Positions 14,353-22,794 of a stretch of DNA of 42,939 nt are shown here, one piece after another. A program made the translations under genes and the position numbers. The stretch comes from Bradyrhizobium tropiciagri (lineage in GTDB: Bacteria > Pseudomonadota > Alphaproteobacteria > Rhizobiales > Xanthobacteraceae), in NCBI RefSeq assembly GCF_001189845.1, contig NZ_LFLZ01000075.1, forward strand, positions 1 to 42,939, in the 5' to 3' direction. The number at the start of each line of letters is the position of its first letter. Positions within the stretch are counted from its first letter, which is position 1. The notes beneath the pieces were generated by a model. That model did no database searches. It saw only the letters and a program-made list of their open reading frames with translations, and was not told where the DNA came from.

Positions 14353-16485
14353 TCAGACGCTGCCGACCGTCTTCAGCCGGGCCCGCGGATGGATCTCGGC
14401 CTGCGACAAAACGGTGGTCTGCGAACGGAACCGTTCCACCAGCGAGCGGACGAACGGCCGGATCGCGGCCGACGTCACCAGCACCGGAGCCTCGCCTTCG
14501 CGCGCCGCCTGCTCGAAGGCGTTGCGCACGGCGGTCATGAATTCCGAAAGCTTCGAGGGCTGCATCGCCAGGCTCCGGTCGTCGCCGGTGCCGACGATCG
14601 ACTCGGCGAATGCCTGCTCCCAGCGCGCCGACAGCGCGATCAGCGGCAGGTAGCCGTTCGGCGAGGTGTTCTGGGCACAGATCTGCCGCGCCAGCCGGGT
14701 GCGCACGTGCTCGACCATGGTCGCCGGATTGCGCGAGAACGCCAGCGCGTCGGCGATGCCCTCGAGGATGGTCGAGAGATCGCGGATCGAGATGCGTTCG
14801 GCGAGCAGCAATTGCAGCACGCGCTGGATGCCCGACACCGTGACCTGGCTCGGCACGATGTCCTTGATCAGCTCGCCCTGCTCCTTCGGCAGGTCCTTCA
14901 GGAGCTTCTGCACCTCGCCGTAGGACAACAGGTCCGACATGTTGGTCTTGAGCAGCTCGGTCAGGTGCGTCGACAGCACCGTGGCGGCGTCGACCACGGT
15001 GTAGCCCTTCAGCGCGGCCTCTTCCTTCAGGCCGGCATCGACCCAGGTCGCAGGCAGGCCGAAGGTCGGCTCGATGGTGTGGATGCCCGGCAGCTGCACC
15101 TGGTTGCCGGCGGGGTCCATGACCATGAACTGGTTCGGCCAGATCTTGCCGCTGCCGGCGTCGACTTCCTTGATCTTGATGGCGTAGCTGTTGGCCTCGA
15201 GCTGCACATTGTCGAGGATGCGCACCGCCGGCATCACGAAACCCATCTCGATCGCGAGCGAGCGGCGCAGCGCCTTGATCTGCTCGGTGAGGCGGTCGGT
15301 GCCGTCGGGACCGTTGACCAGCGGCAGCAGCGCGTAGCCGAGCTCGATCTTGAGGTCGTCGATCTTCAGCGCGGCGGCGATCGGCTCTTCCGCGGCGGCT
15401 GCGGCGGCGGCCGCGGCTGCAGCGGGGGCGGCGGCCGCTGCGGTTTCGGCCGCCTTCGCCGCGCGCTTCTGCTTGCGCGCGTTCCAGGCCAGCATCGCCG
15501 CGCCGGAGCCCAGCGCCAGGAACGGCAGGGTCGGAATGCCCGGCAGCAGCCCCAGCACCAGCATGACGCCGGCCGACATGCCGAGCGCCTGCGGATAGCC
15601 GGAGAGCTGGCGCATCAGCGCCTTGTCGGCGGCGCCGGAGATGCCGGCCTTGGAGACGAGCAGGCCGGCTGCGGTCGAGACGATCAGCGCCGGCACCTGG
15701 GTGACGAGGCCGTCGCCGACGGTCAGCACGGTGTAGGTGCGGGCGGCTTCGCTGAAGGACAGGCCCTGCTGGGCTACGCCGATGATGATACCGCCGACGA
15801 TGTTGATGCCGACGATCAGGAGGCCGGCGATGGCATCGCCGCGAACGAATTTCGAGGCACCGTCCATCGCGCCGAAGAAGCCGCTTTCGTCTTCCAGCGC
15901 CTTGCGGCGCTCCTTGGCGGCCTTCTCGTCGATCAGGCCGGCGGAGAGATCGGCGTCGATCGCCATCTGCTTGCCGGGCATCGAGTCCAACTGGAAGCGC
16001 GCCGCGACCTCGGCGATGCGGCCCGAACCCTTGGTGATGACCACGAAGTTCACGATCACCAGGATCGCGAACACGATGATGCCGATCACGAAGTTGCCGC
16101 CCATCACGAAGTTGCCGAAGGCCTCGATGACGTGGCCGGCCGCCGCCGTGCCCTCGTGGCCGTGGCTCAGGATCAACCGGGTCGAGGCCATGTTGAGCGA
16201 CAGCCGCAGCATGGTCGAGATCAGGAGGATGGTCGGAAACGACGAGAATTCCAGCGGCGCCTGGATGAAGAGCGAGGTCATCAGGATCAGGATCGAGACC
16301 GTGATCGAGACCGCCAGGAAGAGGTCGAGCACGATCGAGGGCAGCGGCAGGATCAGCACCACCAGGATGGTGAGGACGCCGACCGCCAGCGCGATGTCGC
16401 CGCGCTTCAGGATGTCGCCGATCTCGCCGAGGCTCGGTAATCCGCTCTTGCCTGCCGTGCCCTGACCCGCCGTGACGTCGACCAT
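14353..16485 (-). CDS. flhA: Flagellar export gate protein FlhA
   Basis: A 710-residue FHIPEP-family protein. About eight N-terminal membrane helices follow LKRGDIALAVGVLTIL. The FHIPEP signature region RLSLNMASTRLILSHGHEGTAAAGHVIEAFG is present, and GFFGAMDGASKFVRGDAIAG lies in the cytoplasmic loop. An Ala-rich linker (around residues 345-380) leads to the cytoplasmic nonamer-forming domain. It forms the export gate of the flagellar secretion system and docks substrates. I start at the ATG at 16485 (MVDVTAGQ, GAGGGAGAG upstream). A GTG at 16587 with a GGAG ahead of it would give 744 residues and cannot be excluded. Confidence 0.95.
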   Translation of the reverse strand: MVDVTAGQGTAGKSGLPSLGEIGDILKRGDIALAVGVLTILVVLILPLPSIVLDLFLAVSITVSILILMTSLFIQAPLEFSSFPTILLISTMLRLSLNMASTRLILSHGHEGTAAAGHVIEAFGNFVMGGNFVIGIIVFAILVIVNFVVITKGSGRIAEVAARFQLDSMPGKQMAIDADLSAGLIDEKAAKERRKALEDESGFFGAMDGASKFVRGDAIAGLLIVGINIVGGIIIGVAQQGLSFSEAARTYTVLTVGDGLVTQVPALIVSTAAGLLVSKAGISGAADKALMRQLSGYPQALGMSAGVMLVLGLLPGIPTLPFLALGSGAAMLAWNARKQKRAAKAAETAAAAAPAAAAAAAAAAAEEPIAAALKIDDLKIELGYALLPLVNGPDGTDRLTEQIKALRRSLAIEMGFVMPAVRILDNVQLEANSYAIKIKEVDAGSGKIWPNQFMVMDPAGNQVQLPGIHTIEPTFGLPATWVDAGLKEEAALKGYTVVDAATVLSTHLTELLKTNMSDLLSYGEVQKLLKDLPKEQGELIKDIVPSQVTVSGIQRVLQLLLAERISIRDLSTILEGIADALAFSRNPATMVEHVRTRLARQICAQNTSPNGYLPLIALSARWEQAFAESIVGTGDDRSLAMQPSKLSEFMTAVRNAFEQAAREGEAPVLVTSAAIRPFVRSLVERFRSQTTVLSQAEIHPRARLKTVGSV

Positions 16486-16791
16486 GGTAGCCGCTCTCCC
16501 TCGCGACTGGCGGCCGCGGCCGCCAAGCGTCTGCGCGACGGCCGCAGGGCCGCCGTTCCGAAAGTGAGGCACCGCGCTGGCGTTCACGGGGATCTCCGCC
16601 CGTTAGACGCGTTCGACGACACTCGACTTCACTCGGCAATTCTTGCCGGGTGTATGGTTAGCAAAGGGTTAATAAGTGCCGTCCTAGGGGCTGCGCGGGA
16701 CGTCGCAGGGGGCCAGGAAATGCGATTCTGGGCCGTGAAGGGCGGGTCGGACCGTCCGGCTGTTCCGGGGGGGGGCGCGCGCCGGCGGCCG
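16486..16791. other. flhA upstream region with G9 tract
   Basis: About 300 bp between the flhA start and a small upstream gene on the same strand. It contains the CtrA-like box at 16658-16672 and a run of nine G (about 16767-16775) followed by alternating GC. No gene is supported apart from a possible N-terminal extension of flhA. Confidence 0.55.
16658..16672. promoter_or_regulatory. Probable CtrA box upstream of flhA
   Basis: TTAG-N7-TTAA, seven of eight positions of the CtrA consensus with exact 7-nt spacing. It is 173 bp from the flhA ATG at 16485, or 71 bp from the alternative GTG at 16587. In Caulobacter early flagellar genes are CtrA targets. Confidence 0.5.
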
Positions 16792-17088
16792 CTATCTGAG
16801 CGCGCCGAGCACGACGCCCGATGCGGCGATGATGCCGAGCGTAATGACGCTGGCCCGCCAGAGCAATTGCTGCCGGGCGGTGCGCTGGTCGTGAAAGGCC
16901 AGCCAGTCGCGGACAAAGCCTGCGGGGATGTCGAACACCACGGCAGGCTCGTCGTGATGATGCGTCTCGTGCTCGCTGTACATCGTCCGGACCGTCGCCA
17001 CGCCCAGCCGCTCGAGCTCGCAATGCCATTCCCAGGCATGCTTGCCGTTGGTCCAGCGATTTTCGAAAGGAATCACGTGTGATTCCAT
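16792..17088 (-). CDS. Small protein with C-terminal membrane anchor
   Basis: A 98-residue protein. The soluble N-terminal part is polar and His/Trp-rich (WEWHCELERLG, HETHHHDEPAVVFDIP). A single C-terminal hydrophobic helix (about 76-97, ASVITLGIIAASGVVLGAL) suggests a tail anchor. I use the ATG at 17088 because AGGAGG lies a few bases upstream; an ATG at 17127 would add an unconvincing 13-residue extension. I do not recognise the family. The next gene upstream (17193-17402) is on the same strand and also small, so they may be co-transcribed. Confidence 0.65.
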   Translation of the reverse strand: MESHVIPFENRWTNGKHAWEWHCELERLGVATVRTMYSEHETHHHDEPAVVFDIPAGFVRDWLAFHDQRTARQQLLWRASVITLGIIAASGVVLGALR

Positions 17089-17192
17089 GACGAGCCTCCT
17101 GGCCCACCCTTGAACCTCACGTGGCAATTCTAGCTCAATATCCGGGCCGGTGCGAGGCCGGTGTCGGCTGCACCGGACCGATCAGCGCGGTG

Positions 17193-17402
17193 CTAGTTGG
17201 CTGACTGCATCCATTTGCGCCAATGCGTCGGCTGGATGTCGAGGTGCCTGCTGCCGGCATGGTCGACCCACTCGGTGCCATCCCGGTGGCACGGGAACAT
17301 CAGCGCATGGACCATGCCGTCATAGTCGAGGACACAGACCTCGAGCTCCCGGTCCGACGGCGCCGTTGCAACGGGTAACCACTCTGCTGACGACGAATGC
17401 AT
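17193..17402 (-). CDS. Small DUF551-like protein
   Basis: A 69-residue soluble protein. The pattern WLPVATAPSDRELEVCVLDYDG...WVDHAGSRHLDIQPTHWRKW resembles the DUF551 theme of a W-x-P-[VI]-x-x-x-P start and a closing P-T-H-W. The ATG at 17402 is preceded by GGAGG at good spacing; the longer in-frame start at 17543 is not needed. Function unknown. It precedes the 98-aa gene on the same strand and is divergent from the secreted protein at 17673. Confidence 0.6.
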   Translation of the reverse strand: MHSSSAEWLPVATAPSDRELEVCVLDYDGMVHALMFPCHRDGTEWVDHAGSRHLDIQPTHWRKWMQSAN

Positions 17403-17672
17403 GATGAGCCTCCGACGGTGTGCGCTTCGATCCTCATAACCTGCGAACTGCGCGCCATCCGGCGGGATGATAGGTCCGGATGGCGAGCCGCCAGTGTGAA
17501 CCGGCTCGCATTGTATCAGTTTTTCCTCGTCAACATGGATCACGGTTCGGCCGACGATATTCCCGGCCGATCGGTCCGGCCGCGATCGCTGCGGTCCACA
17601 CCGCCGTTGAACTTTCGCGGCCTCGTCTTCGACGAAAACGCCAGCAAGGCAATTCAGCCGCCGGAGGCATCC

Positions 17673-18116
17673 ATGGTGAACCGCGCTGGTCGAACCGCGA
17701 CAGCAGCATGCGCCGCGGCAATCGCGCTGCTGTCGGCGCCGGCCTCGGCGGCGACGCTACCCGACGATCGGACCTGGCTGATCCGCATGATTGCCTGCAA
17801 CGGCAACGGCGTCCTGATGGAGGTCTATCTGCCGCAATCCGTCGCGTTCGCGCCGCATGGCGGCATGGCCGCGGGCACGACGGCGGAGGGCTATTACACG
17901 CTCGATCTGACCGAGCTCAACAAGGGCAAGGGCCTCGAGCCGGTGCATGTGACGATGAGCGCGGACAAGAAGTTCGTGACGGTTGATCAATATACGCGCG
18001 GCCTGCCGCCGACCCGCATCCCGGTTGGCGGCGGCACCGTCGATTTCGACCATCGCTTCGGACTCGATGCGAAGTGCGGCCCGTTCCAGGCGCAGGATCC
18101 GAACTACGGCAAATGA
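17673..18116 (+). CDS. Secreted protein of unknown function
   Basis: A 147-residue protein with a clear Sec signal peptide (MVNRAGRTATAACAAAIALL, likely cleavage at PASA-ATL near residue 27). The mature part of about 120 residues has two Cys that could form a disulphide (IACNGNG and DAKCGPF) and looks beta-rich. The ATG at 17673 has GGAGG at optimal distance, and the signal peptide starts there; the open frame extends upstream without credible protein. I do not recognise the family. Probably periplasmic. Confidence 0.7.
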   Translation: MVNRAGRTATAACAAAIALLSAPASAATLPDDRTWLIRMIACNGNGVLMEVYLPQSVAFAPHGGMAAGTTAEGYYTLDLTELNKGKGLEPVHVTMSADKKFVTVDQYTRGLPPTRIPVGGGTVDFDHRFGLDAKCGPFQAQDPNYGK

Positions 18117-18223
18117 GCTGCTCACGCGCCGGTGAAGTTCGGCGCGTCCCCTTGCTGCTGCATGCCTAATCTCTCGGCAACGCGCTTGACCTTGAGGCAA
18201 ATGCCGACGAAGTTCCGCGTGCC

Positions 18224-19459
18224 GTGGTAATTTCTTCTGAATATTCCCCTGAAGCTGCAACGTTCGTTCCCGACTCGAGCCGGGCATGGCTGCGCCTTGT
18301 CGTCGCCGTGGTGATCGGCTCGCTCGGCAGCGTCGGCATGTGGTCGGTGGTGGTGGCGCTGCCGATGGTGCAGACCGACTTCGGCGCGACCCGCGGAACG
18401 GCATCGCTCGCCTTTACGATGGTGATGCTCGGCTTCGGCCTCGGCCAGGTCGTGACCGGCAAGATCAGCGACCGCTACGGCATCGTCGCGGCAATCGGTG
18501 CCGGGATCGGCATCCTCGGCCTCGGCTATATCGGCGCCGGCTACGCGCCGTCGATCCTGGCCTTCATCCTGCTCCATTTCGCGATCGGCTTGTCGTCGGC
18601 CGCGACCTTCGGTCCCCTGATGGCGGAGGCTTCGCACTGGTTCGAGCGCTACCGCGGGCTTGCGGTCGCGATCGCCGCCAGCGGCAATTATGTCGGCGGC
18701 ACGGTGTGGCCGCCGCTGGTCAATTTCGGCATGCAGAGCGTCGGCTGGCGCACCACCCACATCGCGATCGGCATCTTCACCGCGATCGCTATGGCGCTGG
18801 CGCTGGTGGTGTTGCGGCTGTTGATGGGGGCGGCGACCCGGCGCAGCCATGTCAACGCGGCGCCGCCGCGCGTCGACCTCAAGCTCTCCACCAACGCGCT
18901 GACCGCGGTCCTGTCGCTGGCGTCGATCTCCTGCTGCGTGGCGATGTCGATGCCGCAGGTTCACATCGTCGCTTATTGCGGCGATCTCGGCTACGGCGTG
19001 GCGCGCGGCGCGGAGATGCTGTCGCTGATGCTCGGCTTCGGCATCATCAGCCGGATCGGCTCCGGATTCCTCGCCGACAGGATCGGCGGCATCCGCACGC
19101 TCTTGATCGGCTCGATCGCGCAGGGCTCGGCACTGCTGTTCTATCTGTTCTTCGACAGCCTGACCTCGCTCTACGTCATCTCGGCGATGTTCGGCCTGTT
19201 CCAGGGCGGCATCGTGCCGAGCTACGCCATCATCGTGCGCGAGGCGATGCCGGCCTCCGAAGCTGCGACCCGGATCGGCATCGTGATCTTCGCCTCGGTG
19301 TTCGGCATGTCCTTTGGCGGCTGGATCTCGGGCGTGATCTTCGACGCCACCGGTTCCTATGCGGCAGCCTTCGCCAATGGCCTGGCCTGGAACCTGCTCA
19401 ATGTCAGCATCATCCTGCTGCTCCTGCTGCGGTCGCGGCAGCGGCTGGCGATGGCATGA
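18224..19459 (+). CDS. MFS transporter, OFA/monocarboxylate-like
   Basis: A 411-residue major facilitator superfamily carrier with 12 predicted membrane helices. It has the loop 2-3 signature form GKISDRYGI, the equivalent GFLADRIGG in the C-terminal half, and ASGNYVGGTVWPPL in helix 5. General layout resembles oxalate/formate and monocarboxylate carriers, so an organic acid substrate is a fair guess, not shown. The start is GTG at 18224. The stop codon TGA (19457-19459) lies inside the first bases of a dispersed repeat. The gene is convergent with a MarR regulator. Confidence 0.82.
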   Translation: MVISSEYSPEAATFVPDSSRAWLRLVVAVVIGSLGSVGMWSVVVALPMVQTDFGATRGTASLAFTMVMLGFGLGQVVTGKISDRYGIVAAIGAGIGILGLGYIGAGYAPSILAFILLHFAIGLSSAATFGPLMAEASHWFERYRGLAVAIAASGNYVGGTVWPPLVNFGMQSVGWRTTHIAIGIFTAIAMALALVVLRLLMGAATRRSHVNAAPPRVDLKLSTNALTAVLSLASISCCVAMSMPQVHIVAYCGDLGYGVARGAEMLSLMLGFGIISRIGSGFLADRIGGIRTLLIGSIAQGSALLFYLFFDSLTSLYVISAMFGLFQGGIVPSYAIIVREAMPASEAATRIGIVIFASVFGMSFGGWISGVIFDATGSYAAAFANGLAWNLLNVSIILLLLLRSRQRLAMA

Positions 19460-19556
19460 TCCGGAAAAGTGCGTAGCGGTTTTCCGGAGAGATCACGCTC
19501 AGATGAGAGCATGATCCGGAAACGTGCGACGCGGTTTTCCGACGAGATCATGCTCG
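19454..19556. repeat. Dispersed palindromic repeat, family A, two tandem copies
   Basis: Two head-to-tail copies: 19454-19500 and 19508-19556. Each starts GCATGATCCGGAAA, continues with GTGCG and GCGGTTTTCCG, and ends GAGATCA-GCTC. The first copy begins four bases before the MFS stop codon is complete, so it supplies that stop. Related copy in inverse orientation at 5366-5414. Confidence 0.85.
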
Positions 19557-19600
19557 GATGAGAGCTTGATCAGGACTGCGGCTGAGATCAGCGAACTCCG

Positions 19601-20092
19601 CTAAAGATCGACCGAGATCCTCGCGATCGCCTTGTCCAGGCGGCTCTTGATGGAATCCATCTTGCCGGTCAGTTGCAACAGCTCCCGCAGATCGAGGTCG
19701 GCATAGACGAACTCGTTCAACTCCCGGCGTTGCGCGGATAGATTCGCCATCTGCTTCTTGGCGTGCTCGGTCAGCGACAGGTTCACGACCCGGGCATCCT
19801 CGGTCGAGCTCTTGCGGCGCACGAGGTTCTTCTTTTCGAGCAGCTTCGACTGCGTCACCACGAACGACTGATCGACGCGCAGCGCCCTCGAAACCGCGCC
19901 GACAGGCAGGCCGACGCTGCGGTCCTCGGCATTCGCCAGCACCGTCATGATCATCCATTGCGGCCCGGTGATTCCGATCATCTTGGCCCAGATGCTGCGC
20001 AACTCGTCCAGGCGGATGCTGGTCGACACGATCTCCCAAGCCAATCGCTCAGCCGCGTCCTGCAGTTTGTCGGTCGATTTGCGCTCGGTCAT
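19601..20092 (-). CDS. MarR-family transcriptional regulator
   Basis: A 163-residue winged-helix regulator. N-terminal dimerisation helices (about 1-55) lead to the HTH (about 60-90, PVGAVSRALRVDQSFVVTQSKLLEKKNLV) and the wing with RRKSSTEDARVVNLSLTEHAKKQ, the typical MarR DxR wing motif. C-terminal helices complete the dimer. It is convergent with the MFS gene and divergent from the porin, so either may be a target. An 8-bp inverted repeat CAAAAATT (20105-20112) / AATTTTTG (20133-20140) lies just upstream and could be an operator. Confidence 0.88.
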   Translation of the reverse strand: MTERKSTDKLQDAAERLAWEIVSTSIRLDELRSIWAKMIGITGPQWMIMTVLANAEDRSVGLPVGAVSRALRVDQSFVVTQSKLLEKKNLVRRKSSTEDARVVNLSLTEHAKKQMANLSAQRRELNEFVYADLDLRELLQLTGKMDSIKSRLDKAIARISVDL

Positions 20093-20406
20093 GACCTACC
20101 TTAACAAAAATTCATCTTCACAGATATCGAGCAATTTTTGAAGCAGGCGCTGGACGAAAATGTTCGTGCGGGCGTTGCCTGAATGACACAAGGGTGCGCA
20201 AACATAGAATGACTAACTAATATAAGTTGAATATGTGACCTCTCAATTGCATTGTTCCGCATCGTAGATGGGGGGCATCCACCATCTCACGCCTGCAGTG
20301 GCCGAGTTGACCACGAGCATCTTGAAAATGGCTGCGCCGCAGCGGTTTTCGGGAGGGGAACGTTTGTCGCTTTGCCAGCAGAGCAAGGCATCAATTGGAG
20401 GATAGC
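20093..20406. other. marR-porin divergent intergenic region
   Basis: About 314 bp, clearly more AT-rich than its surroundings (20200-20260 especially). It holds the CAAAAATT/AATTTTTG inverted repeat near marR and the porin leader. A GGAGGATAGC ribosome binding site precedes the porin ATG. No gene seen. The long, AT-rich leader fits a strongly expressed outer-membrane protein gene. Confidence 0.55.
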
Positions 20407-21964
20407 ATGAAGATAGTTAAGGGCCTTTTGTTGGGCTCGGCGGCAGCTCTCGCCGCGAGCAGTGGAGCGATGGCGGCCGACCTTCCGGTCAAGGCCAAGG
20501 CAGTCGAGTACGTGAAGGTCTGCTCGCTCTATGGTCCGGGCTTCTACTTTATTCCGGGCACCGACACCTGCATCAAGCTGGGCGGCTATTTGCGCGTCGA
20601 CGTTCTGGCGAACACCAACTCGGATCACACCGGCAACTACGCGCGCCGGCGGCGCGAACAACCGCTTCACCAACGGCTACACCTGGCGCTCGCGCGAAGA
20701 CCTCAACGTCGACACCCGCACCGCGACCGAATACGGCGTGGTTCGTACCTTCTTCGATGCGACCTTCAGCTGGACCTCGGACAGCTATGGCGCGGGCGCC
20801 GCGGCAGGCTCGACGGTCTACTCGCCGATCGGAACGTCTGCTGCTCCGAACAACGCGAGCGCGGGCGGTGTCGCCGCCGGCACGGTCGGCGTCTATTACG
20901 CCTTCATTCAGTTCGCCGGCTTCACAATGGGTAAGGCGGTCTCGCAGTTCGCTACGCCGTGGGCCAACTATCCCGGCAACAACTTCGACGGTCTCGTCGG
21001 CGGTGGCGGCACGATCACCGGTGTGAACCAGTTCACCTACACCGCACAGTTCGGCAACGGCGTGTCGCTGGCTTTGTCGGCCCAGGATCAGTCGGCCTAT
21101 TATCAGGCCGGCGTGCAGAATCTCGGCGTGCTCGGTACCGGCGCTCTCGGTCCCTACGGCGCGAGCGACTATGCCGGCACGATTGCTCCGGATCTCGTCG
21201 CGTCGCTCCGCGTCGACCAGGCCTGGGGCCTGTTCCAGGCGTCGTTCGCGGCGCATGACAATCACGCGGCCTACTATGGCGGCACTGAACTCACCGGTCA
21301 TCCCGACGACAAGTGGGGCTGGGCGGGTCAGTTGGCCCTGTCGATCAAGAACATCCCGACCGGACCCGGCGATACCATCAACGTCCAGGGCGTCTACACC
21401 AACGGCGCAACGCGCTACAACATCCAGGATCTCTCGGGTGCCGGTGCGTTCACCTCCTTCGGCAACACCAGCGTTCCCGGTGCCTATCAGAGCATCGGCT
21501 TCGGCATCGCGCCGGACAGCGTGTTCGTCTCGGGCGGTCAGCAACAGCTGATCACGACGTACGGCGTGCGCGGTGCATACGTCCACAACTGGAATCCATA
21601 TTGGAACACCAGCGTCTATGGTGCGTGGGCCCAGGTGAACTACAACGGCACCGCCAAGAGCTACATCTGCGGTCCGGGCGGAACTGGCGTGGGCGGATCG
21701 TTCGGCGTGCTGATCGGCGCCACCTCGAACCTGACCTCGTGCAACCCCGATTACAGCATTGCTCAGATCGGTACGCAGACTCAGTGGACCCCGGTGAAGA
21801 ACCTGACCTTCTCGGCTGACTTCACCTACACCCATCTGGATCAGAACTACGCTGGCACGATCACCTACCCGGGTAGCGCTGCGATCGGCAAGCCGGCCGC
21901 TGTCTACTCGCTCAGCAACCAGGATACCTACATGCTGCTGCTCCGCGCGCAGCGCAACTGGTAA
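20407..21964 (+). pseudogene. Outer-membrane porin (Porin_2 type), interrupted by a frameshift
   Basis: A rhizobial porin of about 519 residues once the frame is restored. Signal peptide MKIVKGLLLGSAAALAASSG is cut after AMA; the mature part starts ADLPVKAKAVEYVKVC, with GFYFIPGTDTCIKLGGYLR typical of the family, and ends in the C-terminal aromatic strand (LLLRAQRNW). The frame breaks at about 20641-20648. Upstream reads ...HTGNYAR, and the true continuation RAGGANNRFTNGYTWRSRED lies in another frame. Adding two bases (one GC unit) in the GCGCGCC run restores it. No other stop is present in either half, so the damage is recent or an error in the sequence. Confidence 0.85.
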
Positions 21965-21995
21965 AGCCCGGTTGATCCGGACTTGATCGCGACCC

Positions 21996-22029
21996 AAAGC
22001 CTCGACGGGAAACTGTCGAGGCTTTGATT
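21996..22029 (+). terminator. Terminator after porin gene
   Basis: A perfect 11-bp stem AAAGCCTCGAC / GTCGAGGCTTT with an 8-nt loop, followed by GATTTT. It lies 32 bp after the porin stop. Confidence 0.8.
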
Positions 22030-22079
22030 TTGGAAGAAGAGCGCATTGTATGATTTACTAACATTAGTCTATCATGTAC

Positions 22080-22178
22080 AAACGTGACGTCGGTTGCTCT
22101 GCCGACCATGACGAGGAGATATCAAACTTCTTCATGAACCTCCGAAACCTCCGGCAATGCCCTGCCGGAGGTTTTTCA
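22080..22178 (+). ncRNA. Candidate small RNA or leader with intrinsic terminator
   Basis: A possible sigma-70-like promoter (TTGTAT at 22046 and TCTATC at 22068, 16-nt spacing) would start a transcript near 22080. It contains a small hairpin (GTCGG/CCGAC, 22089-22106), a ten-codon ATG-to-TGA frame at 22108-22137 behind no clear ribosome site, and a strong terminator stem AAACCTCCGGCA / TGCCGGAGGTTT (22145-22174) followed by T residues. The unit is free-standing, after the porin terminator. This is inference from layout only. Confidence 0.4.
22145..22178 (+). terminator. Intrinsic terminator without an obvious gene
   Basis: A perfect 12-bp stem AAACCTCCGGCA / TGCCGGAGGTTT with a 6-nt loop and a T-run on the plus strand. 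The nearest upstream gene, the porin, already has its own terminator 120 bp earlier, so this one implies a separate short transcript. Confidence 0.75.
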
Positions 22179-22794
22179 TTTCAGGGAGGTAGGATCGCGC
22201 GCTGCTCGAGCTTGCGCCGATGCAGTCGAACGTCAACGACGTCTGGCTGGATTGCATGAACGACGCGGAGTTCTCGATCTCTCTCGATCTCGTCGAGCGC
22301 TGCATCAGATCCAGCGACCGAGCGCCGGCAATGCAGGACTACCTGGTTAAGGGCGGGCGCCAGCGCACGCGTTTAGCGGTGCGGGGATATGCCTGCGCAT
22401 TCGAGCTGCGAGCTCTGCGCAGTCACGGCCGAGTGAGTGAGGGCGTGCCGGTTCTCGCGATCCCGTGAGCAGCTGCTTGCGCCGCCGGCAAGTTCGCAAG
22501 CGGAACGTTTCCGAGCGTTTGCTCGGCAACGATTGCTGCAGCAACGTTCGGCCCCTCAGGCATAAGCGCAACGCATTCCTGCGCCGCCATATCAACATTT
22601 GCCGCCGTCGAATTACTTCAATTATATGAAGCGACATTGGAATATTTTCTTGGGAGAGCTGGGTGATTGGCGTTTGCGATCTCGACGCCAACGTCGCGCG
22701 GCTACCGAGGCGGCGGCTCATCGATAACAACAAGTGGACTCGTACCGATCACGCATGCCGGCAGCGGAGCCGGGTGCGAACGAGTTGACGAAAT
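22179..22794. other. Region of about 600 bp with no supported gene
   Basis: Open frames exist here (for example 22220-22468 plus and 22347-22733 minus), but none has a ribosome site, recognisable domain or codon pattern like its neighbours. GC content is uneven and lower toward 22560-22660. It may be decayed coding DNA. No repeat of the families seen elsewhere is present. Confidence 0.5.

Noticed and set aside
15370..15460. GCC/GCG-rich tract in flhA as a possible repeat element
   Set aside because: It encodes the Ala-rich linker between the membrane and cytoplasmic domains of FlhA, and needs no separate explanation.
14149..16440. Long plus-strand frame opposite flhA (763 codons)
   Set aside because: Composition is dominated by Arg, Asp, His and Gly, typical of an antisense shadow. 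FlhA on the other strand is unmistakable.
22074..22259. Frame of 61 codons over the terminator after the porin
   Set aside because: It reads straight through a perfect terminator hairpin, and its tail is low-complexity. The sRNA/leader interpretation fits better.
22220..22468. Possible 82-residue gene
   Set aside because: No ribosome binding site, no recognisable fold, and codon use unlike its neighbours. Not enough to call.
22347..22733. Possible 128-residue minus-strand gene
   Set aside because: Very Arg-rich, low-quality composition in a region with no other gene signals; probably chance.
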